Positions 7,730 through 14,660 of a DNA stretch of 36,053 nt are shown piece after piece. This DNA comes from Myxococcales bacterium SG8_38 (lineage in GTDB: Bacteria; Myxococcota_A; Polyangia; Polyangiales; Houyiibacteriaceae). The notes beneath the pieces are model-generated. The model made no database searches. It had not been told where the DNA came from and saw nothing but the letters and a program-made list of their open reading frames with translations. Where the stretch lies: the NCBI GenBank assembly GCA_001303415.1, contig LJTN01000056.1:1-36053 (forward strand). The letters run 5' to 3'. Numbering within the stretch: the first letter of the stretch is position 1; each line of letters starts with the position of its first letter. The position numbers and the translations under genes were made by a program.

Positions 7730-8749
7730 CTATGGAGTCAGCAGCACCTTGCCGAGGTTTCGGCCAGCCTCGATGTAAGCATGCGCCTCGCTGGCCTGTT
7801 CGAAGGGAAAGGACCGATCGACGTGGGGCTCGATCGCGCCACGCTCGTAGAGATCGAGGAGGGCCGTGAAGGCCTCGGCCATGAGCTCTCGCTCCTCCCA
7901 GAGGTGGCCCATGTTCACGCCCGAGACGCCTTTGTTCTCGTGCATGAGCTTCATCGGGGTCCACCACGGCATGTGGGTCAGCTGACCGAGGACGTGTGTC
8001 ATCCGCCGTTTCCCATGTTTGGCCATGTTGGCCCAGCCGAATGGAATCAACATCCCGCCCGGACGGAGAAGCGAATATCCCTTCTTCCAGTCTTGGCCAC
8101 CGAGGGCGTCTAGCACTACGTGCACGCCCCGGCCGCTGGTGAGCCTTCGTATCTCGGTCGCGTAGTCCACCGAGTGATAGTCGATGGGATGGTCACAACC
8201 GTTGCTTCGCACATAGTCGTGCTTGCTCTTCGACGCCGTGCCGTACGTAGTCACGCCACCCACGGATCGGCAAAGTTGACTTGCCGCGGTGCCGACTCCG
8301 CCGGCGGCCTGATGAATCAACACGTGGTCGCCCGACCGAACGCGAAACACGTTGAACAGCATGTGGTACGCAGTCAGGTACGTGACGGGAAGCGCGGCGC
8401 CTTCCTCGAAGGACATTCGTTCCGGCATCGCGTAGACTAGGCCCTCGTCGACGCAAACTGCATCCGCATAGCCGCCAAACCTGGTCATTGCGAGCACGCG
8501 CAGTCCTTGCTTCCGCTCGTCGACGCCCTTGCCGACCGCATCGATGACGCCCGACACCTCGTATCCGACGACCATGGGCGGTGGAGGCGCGTCTTGGTAC
8601 AGGCCTTGGCGCGCCATGATCTCCGCGAAGTTGATCCCCGACGCGCGGACACGGACTCGAACTTCTCCGGGGCCTGGTTGCGGGTCCTCCGCGGTCCGCA
8701 CTTCCAGAACGTCGGACTTCCCGTATTTCGGAATCCAAACCGCCTTCAT
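7730..8749 (-). CDS. VAT1-like zinc-independent oxidoreductase (MDR family)
   Basis: This 339-residue medium-chain dehydrogenase/reductase resembles synaptic-vesicle VAT-1/quinone oxidoreductases. It begins MKAVWIPKYG. It has ASGINFAEIMARQGLY, VVGYEVSGVI, the dinucleotide loop HQAAGGVGTAASQL, and an end with GRNLGKVLLTP. The insertion between the Rossmann core and the C-terminus (about 240-290, with the WWTPMKLMHENKGVSG region) is typical of the VAT1 subgroup. No zinc ligands are visible. The expected activity is NADPH-dependent reduction of an unsaturated ketone or quinone. It is the first gene of the minus-strand cluster running to 6387. The 118 bases upstream separate it from the divergent thioesterase pair. 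Confidence 0.92.
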   Translation of the reverse strand: MKAVWIPKYGKSDVLEVRTAEDPQPGPGEVRVRVRASGINFAEIMARQGLYQDAPPPPMVVGYEVSGVIDAVGKGVDERKQGLRVLAMTRFGGYADAVCVDEGLVYAMPERMSFEEGAALPVTYLTAYHMLFNVFRVRSGDHVLIHQAAGGVGTAASQLCRSVGGVTTYGTASKSKHDYVRSNGCDHPIDYHSVDYATEIRRLTSGRGVHVVLDALGGQDWKKGYSLLRPGGMLIPFGWANMAKHGKRRMTHVLGQLTHMPWWTPMKLMHENKGVSGVNMGHLWEERELMAEAFTALLDLYERGAIEPHVDRSFPFEQASEAHAYIEAGRNLGKVLLTP

Positions 8750-8867
8750 CTTGGACGACTAACGCTCGCCAGAGCGATGTCAAGCAGCCGCGTCTCACCG
8801 ACCATTCCGACCTCTCGGCCGCAAGGGGGCTTGAGCCAACCAGCCCTCCGCTGCTACAGGTTGCCCG

Positions 8868-9344
8868 ATGTCGGATTCGTTTCTTCCGCAAAGAGATGAA
8901 ATCAGGCGGCGCCTCGAGGGGCGTTACGTCGGCTCCGTTCCTCACAACCGGGCGCTCAATCTTCGAGTCGCAGACTATCGACCCGAGCATCTGTCGCTCG
9001 CGCTTCCTTATCGCGAGGACCTGGTGGGAAACCCTGAAACCGGGGTCCTGCATGGTGGATGCATCACCAGCCTGATCGATGCGACCTGTGGAGGGGCGGT
9101 CATCTTGTCGCTCGTTGCGCCTCGCCGCATTGCAACCCTCGACCTGAGAATCGACTACGTGCGTCCTGCGCTTCCCCACCAAGAGGTGATTTGCGATGCG
9201 CATTGCTACAAAGTCACCCGACACGTCGCGTTCGTGCGAGCCGCAGCGCATCACGGAGACAAGGCGAGCCCCATTGCAACGGCTTCAGGCACGTTCGTCG
9301 TGTTCCCCGACGACAACCGCAGCAGCGGCGGAGAGCCGGAATGA
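8868..9344 (+). CDS. PaaI-family hotdog thioesterase
   Basis: This 158-residue hotdog-fold protein contains the family segment LHGGCITSLIDATCGGAV, in which His-Gly-Gly starts the central helix. It is followed by the beta strands RIATLDLRIDYVRPA. PaaI/YdiI-type members hydrolyse acyl- or aryl-CoA thioesters. The stop overlaps the ATG of the second thioesterase gene (ATGA at 9341-9344), so the two are translationally coupled and may form a heteromer. The ribosome-binding site is weak (AGG 7 bases upstream). The substrate is unknown. Confidence 0.9.
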   Translation: MSDSFLPQRDEIRRRLEGRYVGSVPHNRALNLRVADYRPEHLSLALPYREDLVGNPETGVLHGGCITSLIDATCGGAVILSLVAPRRIATLDLRIDYVRPALPHQEVICDAHCYKVTRHVAFVRAAAHHGDKASPIATASGTFVVFPDDNRSSGGEPE

Positions 9345-9778
9345 ACTTGCGCGAAGCGGTCGTCGCCGTGCGCGAGACGGGCGACTTCACGGCGTTGCAG
9401 GAAGCGATTCCCTATGCGCGATTCATGGGCATCACCGCGGAGCTGGTCGACGGAGACGTCGTTTCGCGAATGCGTTATTCGGATCATCTCGTCGGCAATG
9501 CATCCGTGCCCGCATTGCACGGGGGCACGCTCGGTGCGTTGTTGGAGTCGGCCGCGATCTTCAAGTTGCTTTGGCACGGGGAAACCACCTCAGTGCCCAA
9601 GACGATCAACATCACGGTCGAGTACTTGCGAGGCGCGCGAGCGCAGGACGTCTTCGCTCGTGCAGAGTTCACGCGTCGGGGACGTCGCGTCGCCAACGTT
9701 CGTGTGTTCGCTTGGCAGGATGATCCGCAAGAGCCGGTCGCCCTCGCCACGGCTCATTTCCTACTCGTGCAGGACTGA
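9341..9778 (+). CDS. Second PaaI-family hotdog thioesterase
   Basis: The 145-residue protein starts at the ATG overlapping the previous stop. An open frame continues upstream to 9059, but that part only shadows the first thioesterase. The hotdog hallmark is ALHGGTLGALLESAA with strands PKTINITVEYLRGA. The two neighbours share the fold but little sequence, so they are ancient duplicates or a recruited pair. Hotdog enzymes work as dimers or tetramers with active sites at subunit interfaces, which makes a heteromeric enzyme plausible. The rlmN-like gene follows 8 bases downstream. Confidence 0.88.
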   Translation: MNLREAVVAVRETGDFTALQEAIPYARFMGITAELVDGDVVSRMRYSDHLVGNASVPALHGGTLGALLESAAIFKLLWHGETTSVPKTINITVEYLRGARAQDVFARAEFTRRGRRVANVRVFAWQDDPQEPVALATAHFLLVQD

Positions 9779-9786
9779 CGCTTTCA

Positions 9787-10854
9787 ATGGTAAGGGTGGC
9801 AATTCACGGCCTGACTAACGCGGAGCTGGTGCAAAGAGCCCGCAAGCTCCTTCCGCGAGGCCACGGCTTTGCACGGCGCATCCATAGGCAGGTGATGCTC
9901 GAAGGCCGCTTCTGCCCCGCGAGCCTCGGTCTCGGGCGTGAGGCATGTGCCGCCTGGCACTCGAAGTTTTCGTTCGACCTGCCCGAGGTCGTGACCGTGC
10001 GCTCGGATAGCGGTGACCACGGCGCGACCTCCAAGGCGGTCCTCCGTCTGCACGATGGTCTCGAAGTCGAGTCGGTTTGCATTCCCATGGGCCGAGGCCG
10101 CTACACCCTGTGTGTTTCGAGCCAGGTCGGTTGCAAAATGAGGTGTGCATTCTGCGAGACGGGCCGCATGGGCCTTCTTCGACATCTGTCCACCGAAGAG
10201 ATCATCGCCCAGGTGCTCGTCGCGAGACATCGTCTCGGTTGGCCGATCCGGAACATCGTCTTCATGGGCATGGGAGAGGCGCTGGATAACGCAGAAAACG
10301 TCATTCACGCGCTGCGTGTCTTGAACGACGAAGCAGGTCTCGCCATCGGACAGGAAAGGCTGACTATCTGCACGGTCGGCCACGTCGAGGGCATTCGGCT
10401 TTTGGATCGACAAGGCTTCAAGCGACTGAACCTTTCGATCAGCCTGAACGCCGCCTCTGATTCACTCCGCAGCGAGTTGATGCCGATCAACCGGCGGACC
10501 AATCTCGCCGCGCTGCAAGAGGTGCTGGCGTCCTATCGACCGCGCCGGAACTTTGCGCTTGGAATCAACTACTGCCTCATACCCGGCGTGAACGACACCG
10601 AGGAGGATGCGCGCGCAATCACGAGCTTCTGTCAGCCGTTGGGCCGCGTTCTGGTGAACCTCATCCCTTACAATCCTGGCTCGCAGCCCATCTCTCGCGC
10701 TCCCGAGGAGGCCGAGATCGAGCGTTTCATCGGTTGGCTGCGCGATGCCGGCCTGGCGGTGCGCGAGCGCGTGACCAAGGGGCGAAGCGTCATGGCCGCT
10801 TGCGGTCAGCTCGGAAATCCCGACGCCCGCGCCCAACGGGCGGCTTCGGCCTAG
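9787..10854 (+). CDS. rlmN: RlmN-like radical SAM rRNA methyltransferase
   Basis: The 355-residue protein matches RlmN/Cfr enzymes, which methylate C2 of A2503 in 23S rRNA (RlmN also modifies A37 of some tRNAs). The cluster-binding CxxxCxxC is C116, C120 and C123 in GCKMRCAFC. TLCVSSQVGC carries a conserved Cys109. The catalytic methyl-carrying cysteine is C339 in AACGQL, and the probable base is Glu95 in VESV. Two departures from the usual sequence stand out. MGMGEPL is MGMGEAL here, and the stretch before the catalytic Cys is KGRSVMAACGQL instead of xDIDAACGQL. It may be a divergent RlmN subfamily, and a second copy elsewhere in the genome cannot be excluded. Confidence 0.88.
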   Translation: MVRVAIHGLTNAELVQRARKLLPRGHGFARRIHRQVMLEGRFCPASLGLGREACAAWHSKFSFDLPEVVTVRSDSGDHGATSKAVLRLHDGLEVESVCIPMGRGRYTLCVSSQVGCKMRCAFCETGRMGLLRHLSTEEIIAQVLVARHRLGWPIRNIVFMGMGEALDNAENVIHALRVLNDEAGLAIGQERLTICTVGHVEGIRLLDRQGFKRLNLSISLNAASDSLRSELMPINRRTNLAALQEVLASYRPRRNFALGINYCLIPGVNDTEEDARAITSFCQPLGRVLVNLIPYNPGSQPISRAPEEAEIERFIGWLRDAGLAVRERVTKGRSVMAACGQLGNPDARAQRAASA

Positions 10855-10864
10855 ACCGAGTACA

Positions 10865-10892
10865 CGCGGTCTAGCTACGGACCGCGCTTTTT
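10865..10892 (+). terminator. Intrinsic terminator after the rlmN-like gene, with an overlapping alternative hairpin
   Basis: A 7-base-pair stem CGCGGTC/GACCGCG (10865-10871 with 10880-10886, loop of 8) is followed by CTTTTT (10887-10892). It suits plus-strand termination although it overlaps the 3' end of der on the other strand. A second perfect stem, CTAGACCG/CGGTCTAG (10851-10858 with 10867-10874), shares bases with it, so the two cannot form together. Confidence 0.6.
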
Positions 10893-12242
10893 CCCCCGGT
10901 ATCGCACCCTGATCGGAGTGCCTTTGAAGCCAAACCTCTTTCGGATCTGGTTCATCACGTATCGCTGGTAGCTGAAATGGACGCCCTTCGGCTCGTTGGT
11001 CATGATCACGAAGGTCGGCGGAGCGACGCTCACCTGGGTGATGTAATAGAGCCGCACGGCCCGATGATGCATCGTCGGCGGCGGATGCTTCTCGAGGACC
11101 TCCTCGAAGAACCGGTTGAGCTCTGACGTGCTGATCCGCTTCCGGTGCTCGGCGACCGCATCTTCGATGCGACCGAGAAGCGCCGTCACGCCTTGCCCCT
11201 CGAGCGCGCTGACCGTGACCAATGGCGCCCAGGGCGCGAACGCCAATACCTCGCGTGTGCGATCGATGGCCATCTTCTGCTCCTCGCGCGTGAGCAGGTC
11301 CACCTTGTTGAGCGCGATGATCAGGGCTCGGCCTCTGTCGTATGCAAGACCGGCAATTTTGGCATCCTGCTCTCCCACTCCGGCCTGTGCATCGATCATC
11401 AACACGACCACGTGCGCACGCTCGATCGAGCGAATGGCCTGGATCACGCTGAGCCCTTCGATGCCCTTCTTCTTCACGCTGCGCTTGCGGCGGATGCCCG
11501 CGGTGTCGATGAGGACGAGCTTCGTGCCGTTGCGCTCGACGAAGGTGTCGATGCTGTCCACGGTCGTTCCAGGCCGCGCGTCCACCAGTTGACGATCCGC
11601 CCCGCAGAGCTGATTCACCAAGGACGACTTTCCGGCATTGGGCCTGCCGATGATCGCCACCCTCGGTACATCCAGCTCTTGCTCCTCGATCTCGATCGCT
11701 TTCGGAAGCCGTCTCAGGATGGCCTCCTCGAGCTCCCCGATGCCCCGTCCATGAAGGGCGGAAATCGGCAAGATCGACTCGATTCCGAGCTCGTAGTACG
11801 ACACCGCGTCCAGCGCCCTCTTTTCCGAGTCGGCCTTGTTGGCGACGAAGATCACCGGTTTTCCCGCGTCTCTCAGCAACGCGACGGCTTCCCGGTCTGC
11901 GGGTAGAGGCTCCACGGTGGCGTCGACCACGCACACGACGACATCGCATTCCTCGAGAGCAAGCCGCACCTGGCTGGCGATGCCCGCCTTCATCGGGTCG
12001 TCGCTTTCCGGATCGAAGCCCCCGGTATCGATCAGCACGAACTCTCGACCCAAGGCGAATGCATCCGCGTAGTGCCGATCCCGCGTCACGCCAGGAATGT
12101 CCTCGACGATGGCGATATGTTGGCCGACGAGGCGATTGAATAGTGTGCTCTTGCCCACGTTGGGACGGCCGACGATGGCCACGAGAGGCTTGCCCGTCAC
12201 GGATCCGGCCGGCCGCCGTGCGATCTCGCGTCGCGGGCTCAC
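10875..12242 (-). CDS. der: Ribosome-assembly GTPase Der (EngA)
   Basis: The 455-residue protein has two tandem GTPase domains and a C-terminal KH-like domain, the architecture unique to Der. G1 motifs are GRPNVGKST near residue 23 and GRPNAGKSS near the middle. G3 motifs are DTGG and DTAG, and G4 motifs are NKAD and NKVD. The C-terminal domain follows the second GTPase domain and ends in a basic tail. Der is essential in many bacteria for 50S subunit maturation. The GTG start (12242-12240) overlaps the era stop by 4 bases (GTGA), giving an era-der operon with likely translational coupling. Confidence 0.98.
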   Translation of the reverse strand: MSPRREIARRPAGSVTGKPLVAIVGRPNVGKSTLFNRLVGQHIAIVEDIPGVTRDRHYADAFALGREFVLIDTGGFDPESDDPMKAGIASQVRLALEECDVVVCVVDATVEPLPADREAVALLRDAGKPVIFVANKADSEKRALDAVSYYELGIESILPISALHGRGIGELEEAILRRLPKAIEIEEQELDVPRVAIIGRPNAGKSSLVNQLCGADRQLVDARPGTTVDSIDTFVERNGTKLVLIDTAGIRRKRSVKKKGIEGLSVIQAIRSIERAHVVVLMIDAQAGVGEQDAKIAGLAYDRGRALIIALNKVDLLTREEQKMAIDRTREVLAFAPWAPLVTVSALEGQGVTALLGRIEDAVAEHRKRISTSELNRFFEEVLEKHPPPTMHHRAVRLYYITQVSVAPPTFVIMTNEPKGVHFSYQRYVMNQIRKRFGFKGTPIRVRYRGKKRGP

Positions 12243-13177
12243 GCTTCGCCTTCCTTGATGGCGAGCTGCCTAGCCTTGACGGGATCGCGTGTCCAACCGG
12301 GCACGACTTTCACCCACAGGCGGAGGAATACTCTCTTGTTCAAGAGGCTCTCGATCTGTATGCGAGCCTCCGTGCCGATCTTCTTGATGGTTTCGCCACG
12401 CGCGCCGATCACGATCGCCTTGTGGCTCGGCTTCTCGACGATGAGCGTTCCCTCGATGCGCACGAGATCCGCCTCGTCACGATAGCTATCGAGCTCACAT
12501 GCGATGCCATACGGAACCTCCTGGCGCGTATTCAGCATTGCCGCCTCTCGGACAAGCTCGCTCACGAAGAACTTCTCGGGTCGATCGGTGAGAAAGTCCG
12601 GATCGTAGAGCAGACCCTCGGGCAGCCGCGAACGAATTTCCACGATGAGCGCCTCGAGATTGGTTCCGCGAGTCGCCGAGATCGGCACCACGGCATCGCA
12701 CTTGAATCGCTGCTGGTACGCTTCGATGAACGGAAGAAGTAGCGCTTTGTTCTTGAGCCTATCTACTTTGTTGACGGCGAGAATGACCGGCGCTTTCACC
12801 GTCTGGATCGCCTCCATGACCTCCACGTCGCCTTCGTGCACTCGAGGCGGCGTGCTCGCCCTCGGCGCCTCGGTCACGAATAGGACGCAGTCGCAATCCA
12901 TCAAGCCCTGCTTCGCGCTGTCGGTCAGCACCCGACCCAGTGCGCCCTTCGGGCGCTCCAGCCCAGGTGTATCGACGAACGCGATCTGTGTGGGCGGCTC
13001 TGTCGATGCGTAGACACCCAACACACACGAACGCGTCGTGCCCGGCCGCGGCGTGGCGATTGCCAGCTTTTGGCCCACGATGGCATTGAGCAGCGTGGAC
13101 TTCCCGACGTTCGGGCGCCCGACAATCGCACATCGGCCTGCGTGTGGCATGTCGGAGTCATGTTTGGGCGAGGTCAT
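12239..13177 (-). CDS. era: GTPase Era
   Basis: The 312-residue protein has an N-terminal Ras-like GTPase domain with GRPNVGKSTLLN, DTPGLERP and NKVDR. It has a C-terminal type II KH domain (VIGARGETIKKIGTEAR) that in Era binds the 3' end of 16S rRNA during 30S assembly. The open frame runs far upstream to 14095, but that extension is low-complexity Arg/Ala sequence antisense to two other genes. I chose the ATG at 13177-13175. The ATG at 13150 is also possible, since neither has a clear ribosome-binding site. It is the first gene of the era-der pair. Confidence 0.97.
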   Translation of the reverse strand: MTSPKHDSDMPHAGRCAIVGRPNVGKSTLLNAIVGQKLAIATPRPGTTRSCVLGVYASTEPPTQIAFVDTPGLERPKGALGRVLTDSAKQGLMDCDCVLFVTEAPRASTPPRVHEGDVEVMEAIQTVKAPVILAVNKVDRLKNKALLLPFIEAYQQRFKCDAVVPISATRGTNLEALIVEIRSRLPEGLLYDPDFLTDRPEKFFVSELVREAAMLNTRQEVPYGIACELDSYRDEADLVRIEGTLIVEKPSHKAIVIGARGETIKKIGTEARIQIESLLNKRVFLRLWVKVVPGWTRDPVKARQLAIKEGEA

Positions 13178-13264
13178 CGATGCGGGAGTGTAGCGGTGGG
13201 CCGCCTTGGATCGAGTCGGCAACGATGGCCCCGTCTGGGCCCGTGCGCTATGCTCGCCGCGCTC

Positions 13265-13675
13265 ATGCGCACGATTACTCCGCACTCGCTCTGGCTCGCG
13301 TTGGTCGGCCTGATTGGTTTGGTGGCTTGCACGGGAGGTGAAGGCACGACCTGCTTTCAGCCCGACGAGTGCAACAGCCCGCTGATCTGCTGTCACGTCG
13401 GAAGCCCCTACACCCAGGGATCCTGTGAGACAGAGGAAACCTGCGACGATCTGCAAGGAGGCACAGGGACCGGAGGGACCGGCGGCACCGCAGGCTCGGG
13501 TGGCGAAGGCGGTACCGGCGGCGTGGGCGGGGAAGGCGGAACCGGCGGCGCGGGCGGCGAAGGTGGAGCCGGCGGCATGGGTGGCACCGGCGGCATGGCC
13601 GGCGCGGGCGGTGAAGGCGGCCAGGGCGGAACGTCCGGAACGGGCGGCATGGGCGGCTCGGGGCAGGGTGTCTAG
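13265..13675 (+). CDS. Small lipoprotein with GGxGG-repeat tail
   Basis: The 136-residue protein has a signal peptide ending in the lipobox LVAC. A short Cys-rich part follows (six Cys between about 25 and 62, including ICC), and then a Gly-rich tail from residue 65 to the end made of GGTGG, GGEGG and GGAGG units. The ATG at 13250 would add five residues in front, but 13265 gives the cleaner signal peptide. The Cys-rich head may be a small disulfide-bonded domain. Gly-rich linkers of this kind are common in myxobacterial lipoproteins, where they normally connect the anchor to a distal domain, yet no distal domain follows here. The function is unknown. The PEGA gene starts 5 bases later, so the two are probably co-transcribed. 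Confidence 0.8.
   Translation: MRTITPHSLWLALVGLIGLVACTGGEGTTCFQPDECNSPLICCHVGSPYTQGSCETEETCDDLQGGTGTGGTGGTAGSGGEGGTGGVGGEGGTGGAGGEGGAGGMGGTGGMAGAGGEGGQGGTSGTGGMGGSGQGV
13457..13669 (+). repeat. Low-complexity GGxGG coding repeat
   Basis: The DNA encodes about 70 residues dominated by Gly-Gly-X-Gly-Gly units. Codons vary (GGC, GGA, GGG, GGT), so the repeat is conserved at the protein level more than the DNA level. The opposite strand carries a long Pro-rich open frame as a by-product. Confidence 0.85.
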
Positions 13676-13680
13676 CCCGC

Positions 13681-14634
13681 ATGAAACCTCTCGCGGCGGC
13701 AATGCTGCTTCTCGGCCTCGCAGGGCAAGCGCAAGCACAAGCCGAGCTCGAGCCCTCCACCGCACCCCCGTTGCCGACCGATGACGAGCTGACCGACTTC
13801 CTCGCCGACCCGCGCACGACGGCCGATGCTGCCTATCGCGTTGGTGCGCGTCTGTTCGAGGCACGGCGCTTCGACGGGGCCGAGCGCGCGTGGCTCCGCG
13901 CCTACTCGTTGGGGCGAGAGCCGACCCTGCTCGTGGCGGTCGCCGACACGCGGCAGCGCCGCGGTGACGAACCCGGCGCCGTGGCGATGCTCGAGCAGTA
14001 TCTCGATCAGAAGCCGGACGCGCCGGATCGCGTCTCGATCGAAGCGCGGATCGCGGCGCTCCTGCGGAGCCCCGGGAGGCTGGTGATTCGGTCACGGGAG
14101 CCCGGATGTGCGATCCTGATTGACGGTGCGCCAGTCGAGCCGAAGACGCCCGCGGAGATCGAGGTGGAGCCTGGCACGCACACGGTCATCGTCGTAGGCG
14201 AGGGCACGAGGGCCGGAGAAAAGACGGTGCAAGTCGGCTACGGAGAGGTGAAAGAGCTGGACTTCGCACCGGAGCCTCCGAGCGAGCTGATCGTCCAGGA
14301 AACCGAGGAAGCAAAGCTCGAGGCCAAGCTCGTCGAAGAGAGAGAGGATCTCATGATTCGTCGGGCGGTGATCTCGACCGGCAGCATCGCGGCGGCCGCG
14401 TTGGTCCCAGGGACGGTGCTTCGCATTTGTGCCGAGCGCGAAGGGCAACCGACGGACAAGACCGATCGCCTCGCCATCTTTTCGAACGTCTCGTTCGGTA
14501 TCGCCGCGCTTTCCGCAGTTACTTCCTTCACGTTGTTCATGACTCACAAGAACAAACGCGCGCGTGAGCGCGATTTCGCTCGCCTGCGGATCGACACGCG
14601 AGGTGCGGGGGCTTGGGCGACCTTGCGCTTCTGA
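13681..14634 (+). CDS. PEGA-domain envelope protein with TPR-like N-terminus
   Basis: The 317-residue protein has a signal peptide (about 1-20, ending QAQAQA). An alpha-helical TPR-like region at about 50-135 includes YRVGARLFEARRFDGAERAWLRAY. A PEGA-type beta domain at about 136-200 includes GCAILIDGAPV and PAEIEVEPGTHTVIV. A charged coiled segment follows, then two C-terminal hydrophobic helices at about 235-255 and 265-290. PEGA domains are surface or periplasmic beta modules common in Myxococcota, often in proteins that carry a tail of transmembrane helices. No enzymatic motif is seen. It lies 5 bases after the lipoprotein gene. It probably has a structural or scaffolding envelope role, which is inferred. 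Confidence 0.85.
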   Translation: MKPLAAAMLLLGLAGQAQAQAELEPSTAPPLPTDDELTDFLADPRTTADAAYRVGARLFEARRFDGAERAWLRAYSLGREPTLLVAVADTRQRRGDEPGAVAMLEQYLDQKPDAPDRVSIEARIAALLRSPGRLVIRSREPGCAILIDGAPVEPKTPAEIEVEPGTHTVIVVGEGTRAGEKTVQVGYGEVKELDFAPEPPSELIVQETEEAKLEAKLVEEREDLMIRRAVISTGSIAAAALVPGTVLRICAEREGQPTDKTDRLAIFSNVSFGIAALSAVTSFTLFMTHKNKRARERDFARLRIDTRGAGAWATLRF

Positions 14635-14660
14635 CCATGCGCACCAACCCCGAGAACGGT

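Noticed and set aside
8193..9254. 353-residue minus-strand open frame
   Set aside because: Overlaps the VAT1-like gene in another frame and the thioesterase gene on the other strand; composition is typical of GC-rich shadow frames and it has no domain.
10462..11949. 495-residue minus-strand open frame
   Set aside because: Runs through der in another frame and antisense to the rlmN-like gene; Arg/Gly/His-rich with no motif.
13408..13650. Pro-rich minus-strand open frame antisense to the Gly-rich tail
   Set aside because: Reverse complement of GGN codons yields Pro-rich sequence automatically; no start site or signal peptide.
13457..13669. Possible CRISPR array or tandem DNA repeat
   Set aside because: The GGxGG repeats are coding, with varying codons and no unique spacers.
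13178..14095. Long upstream extension of the era reading frame (618 residues in total)
   Set aside because: The extension is Arg/Ala/His-rich low complexity, antisense to the Gly-rich lipoprotein and PEGA genes, and GTPase homology begins near 13150-13177.
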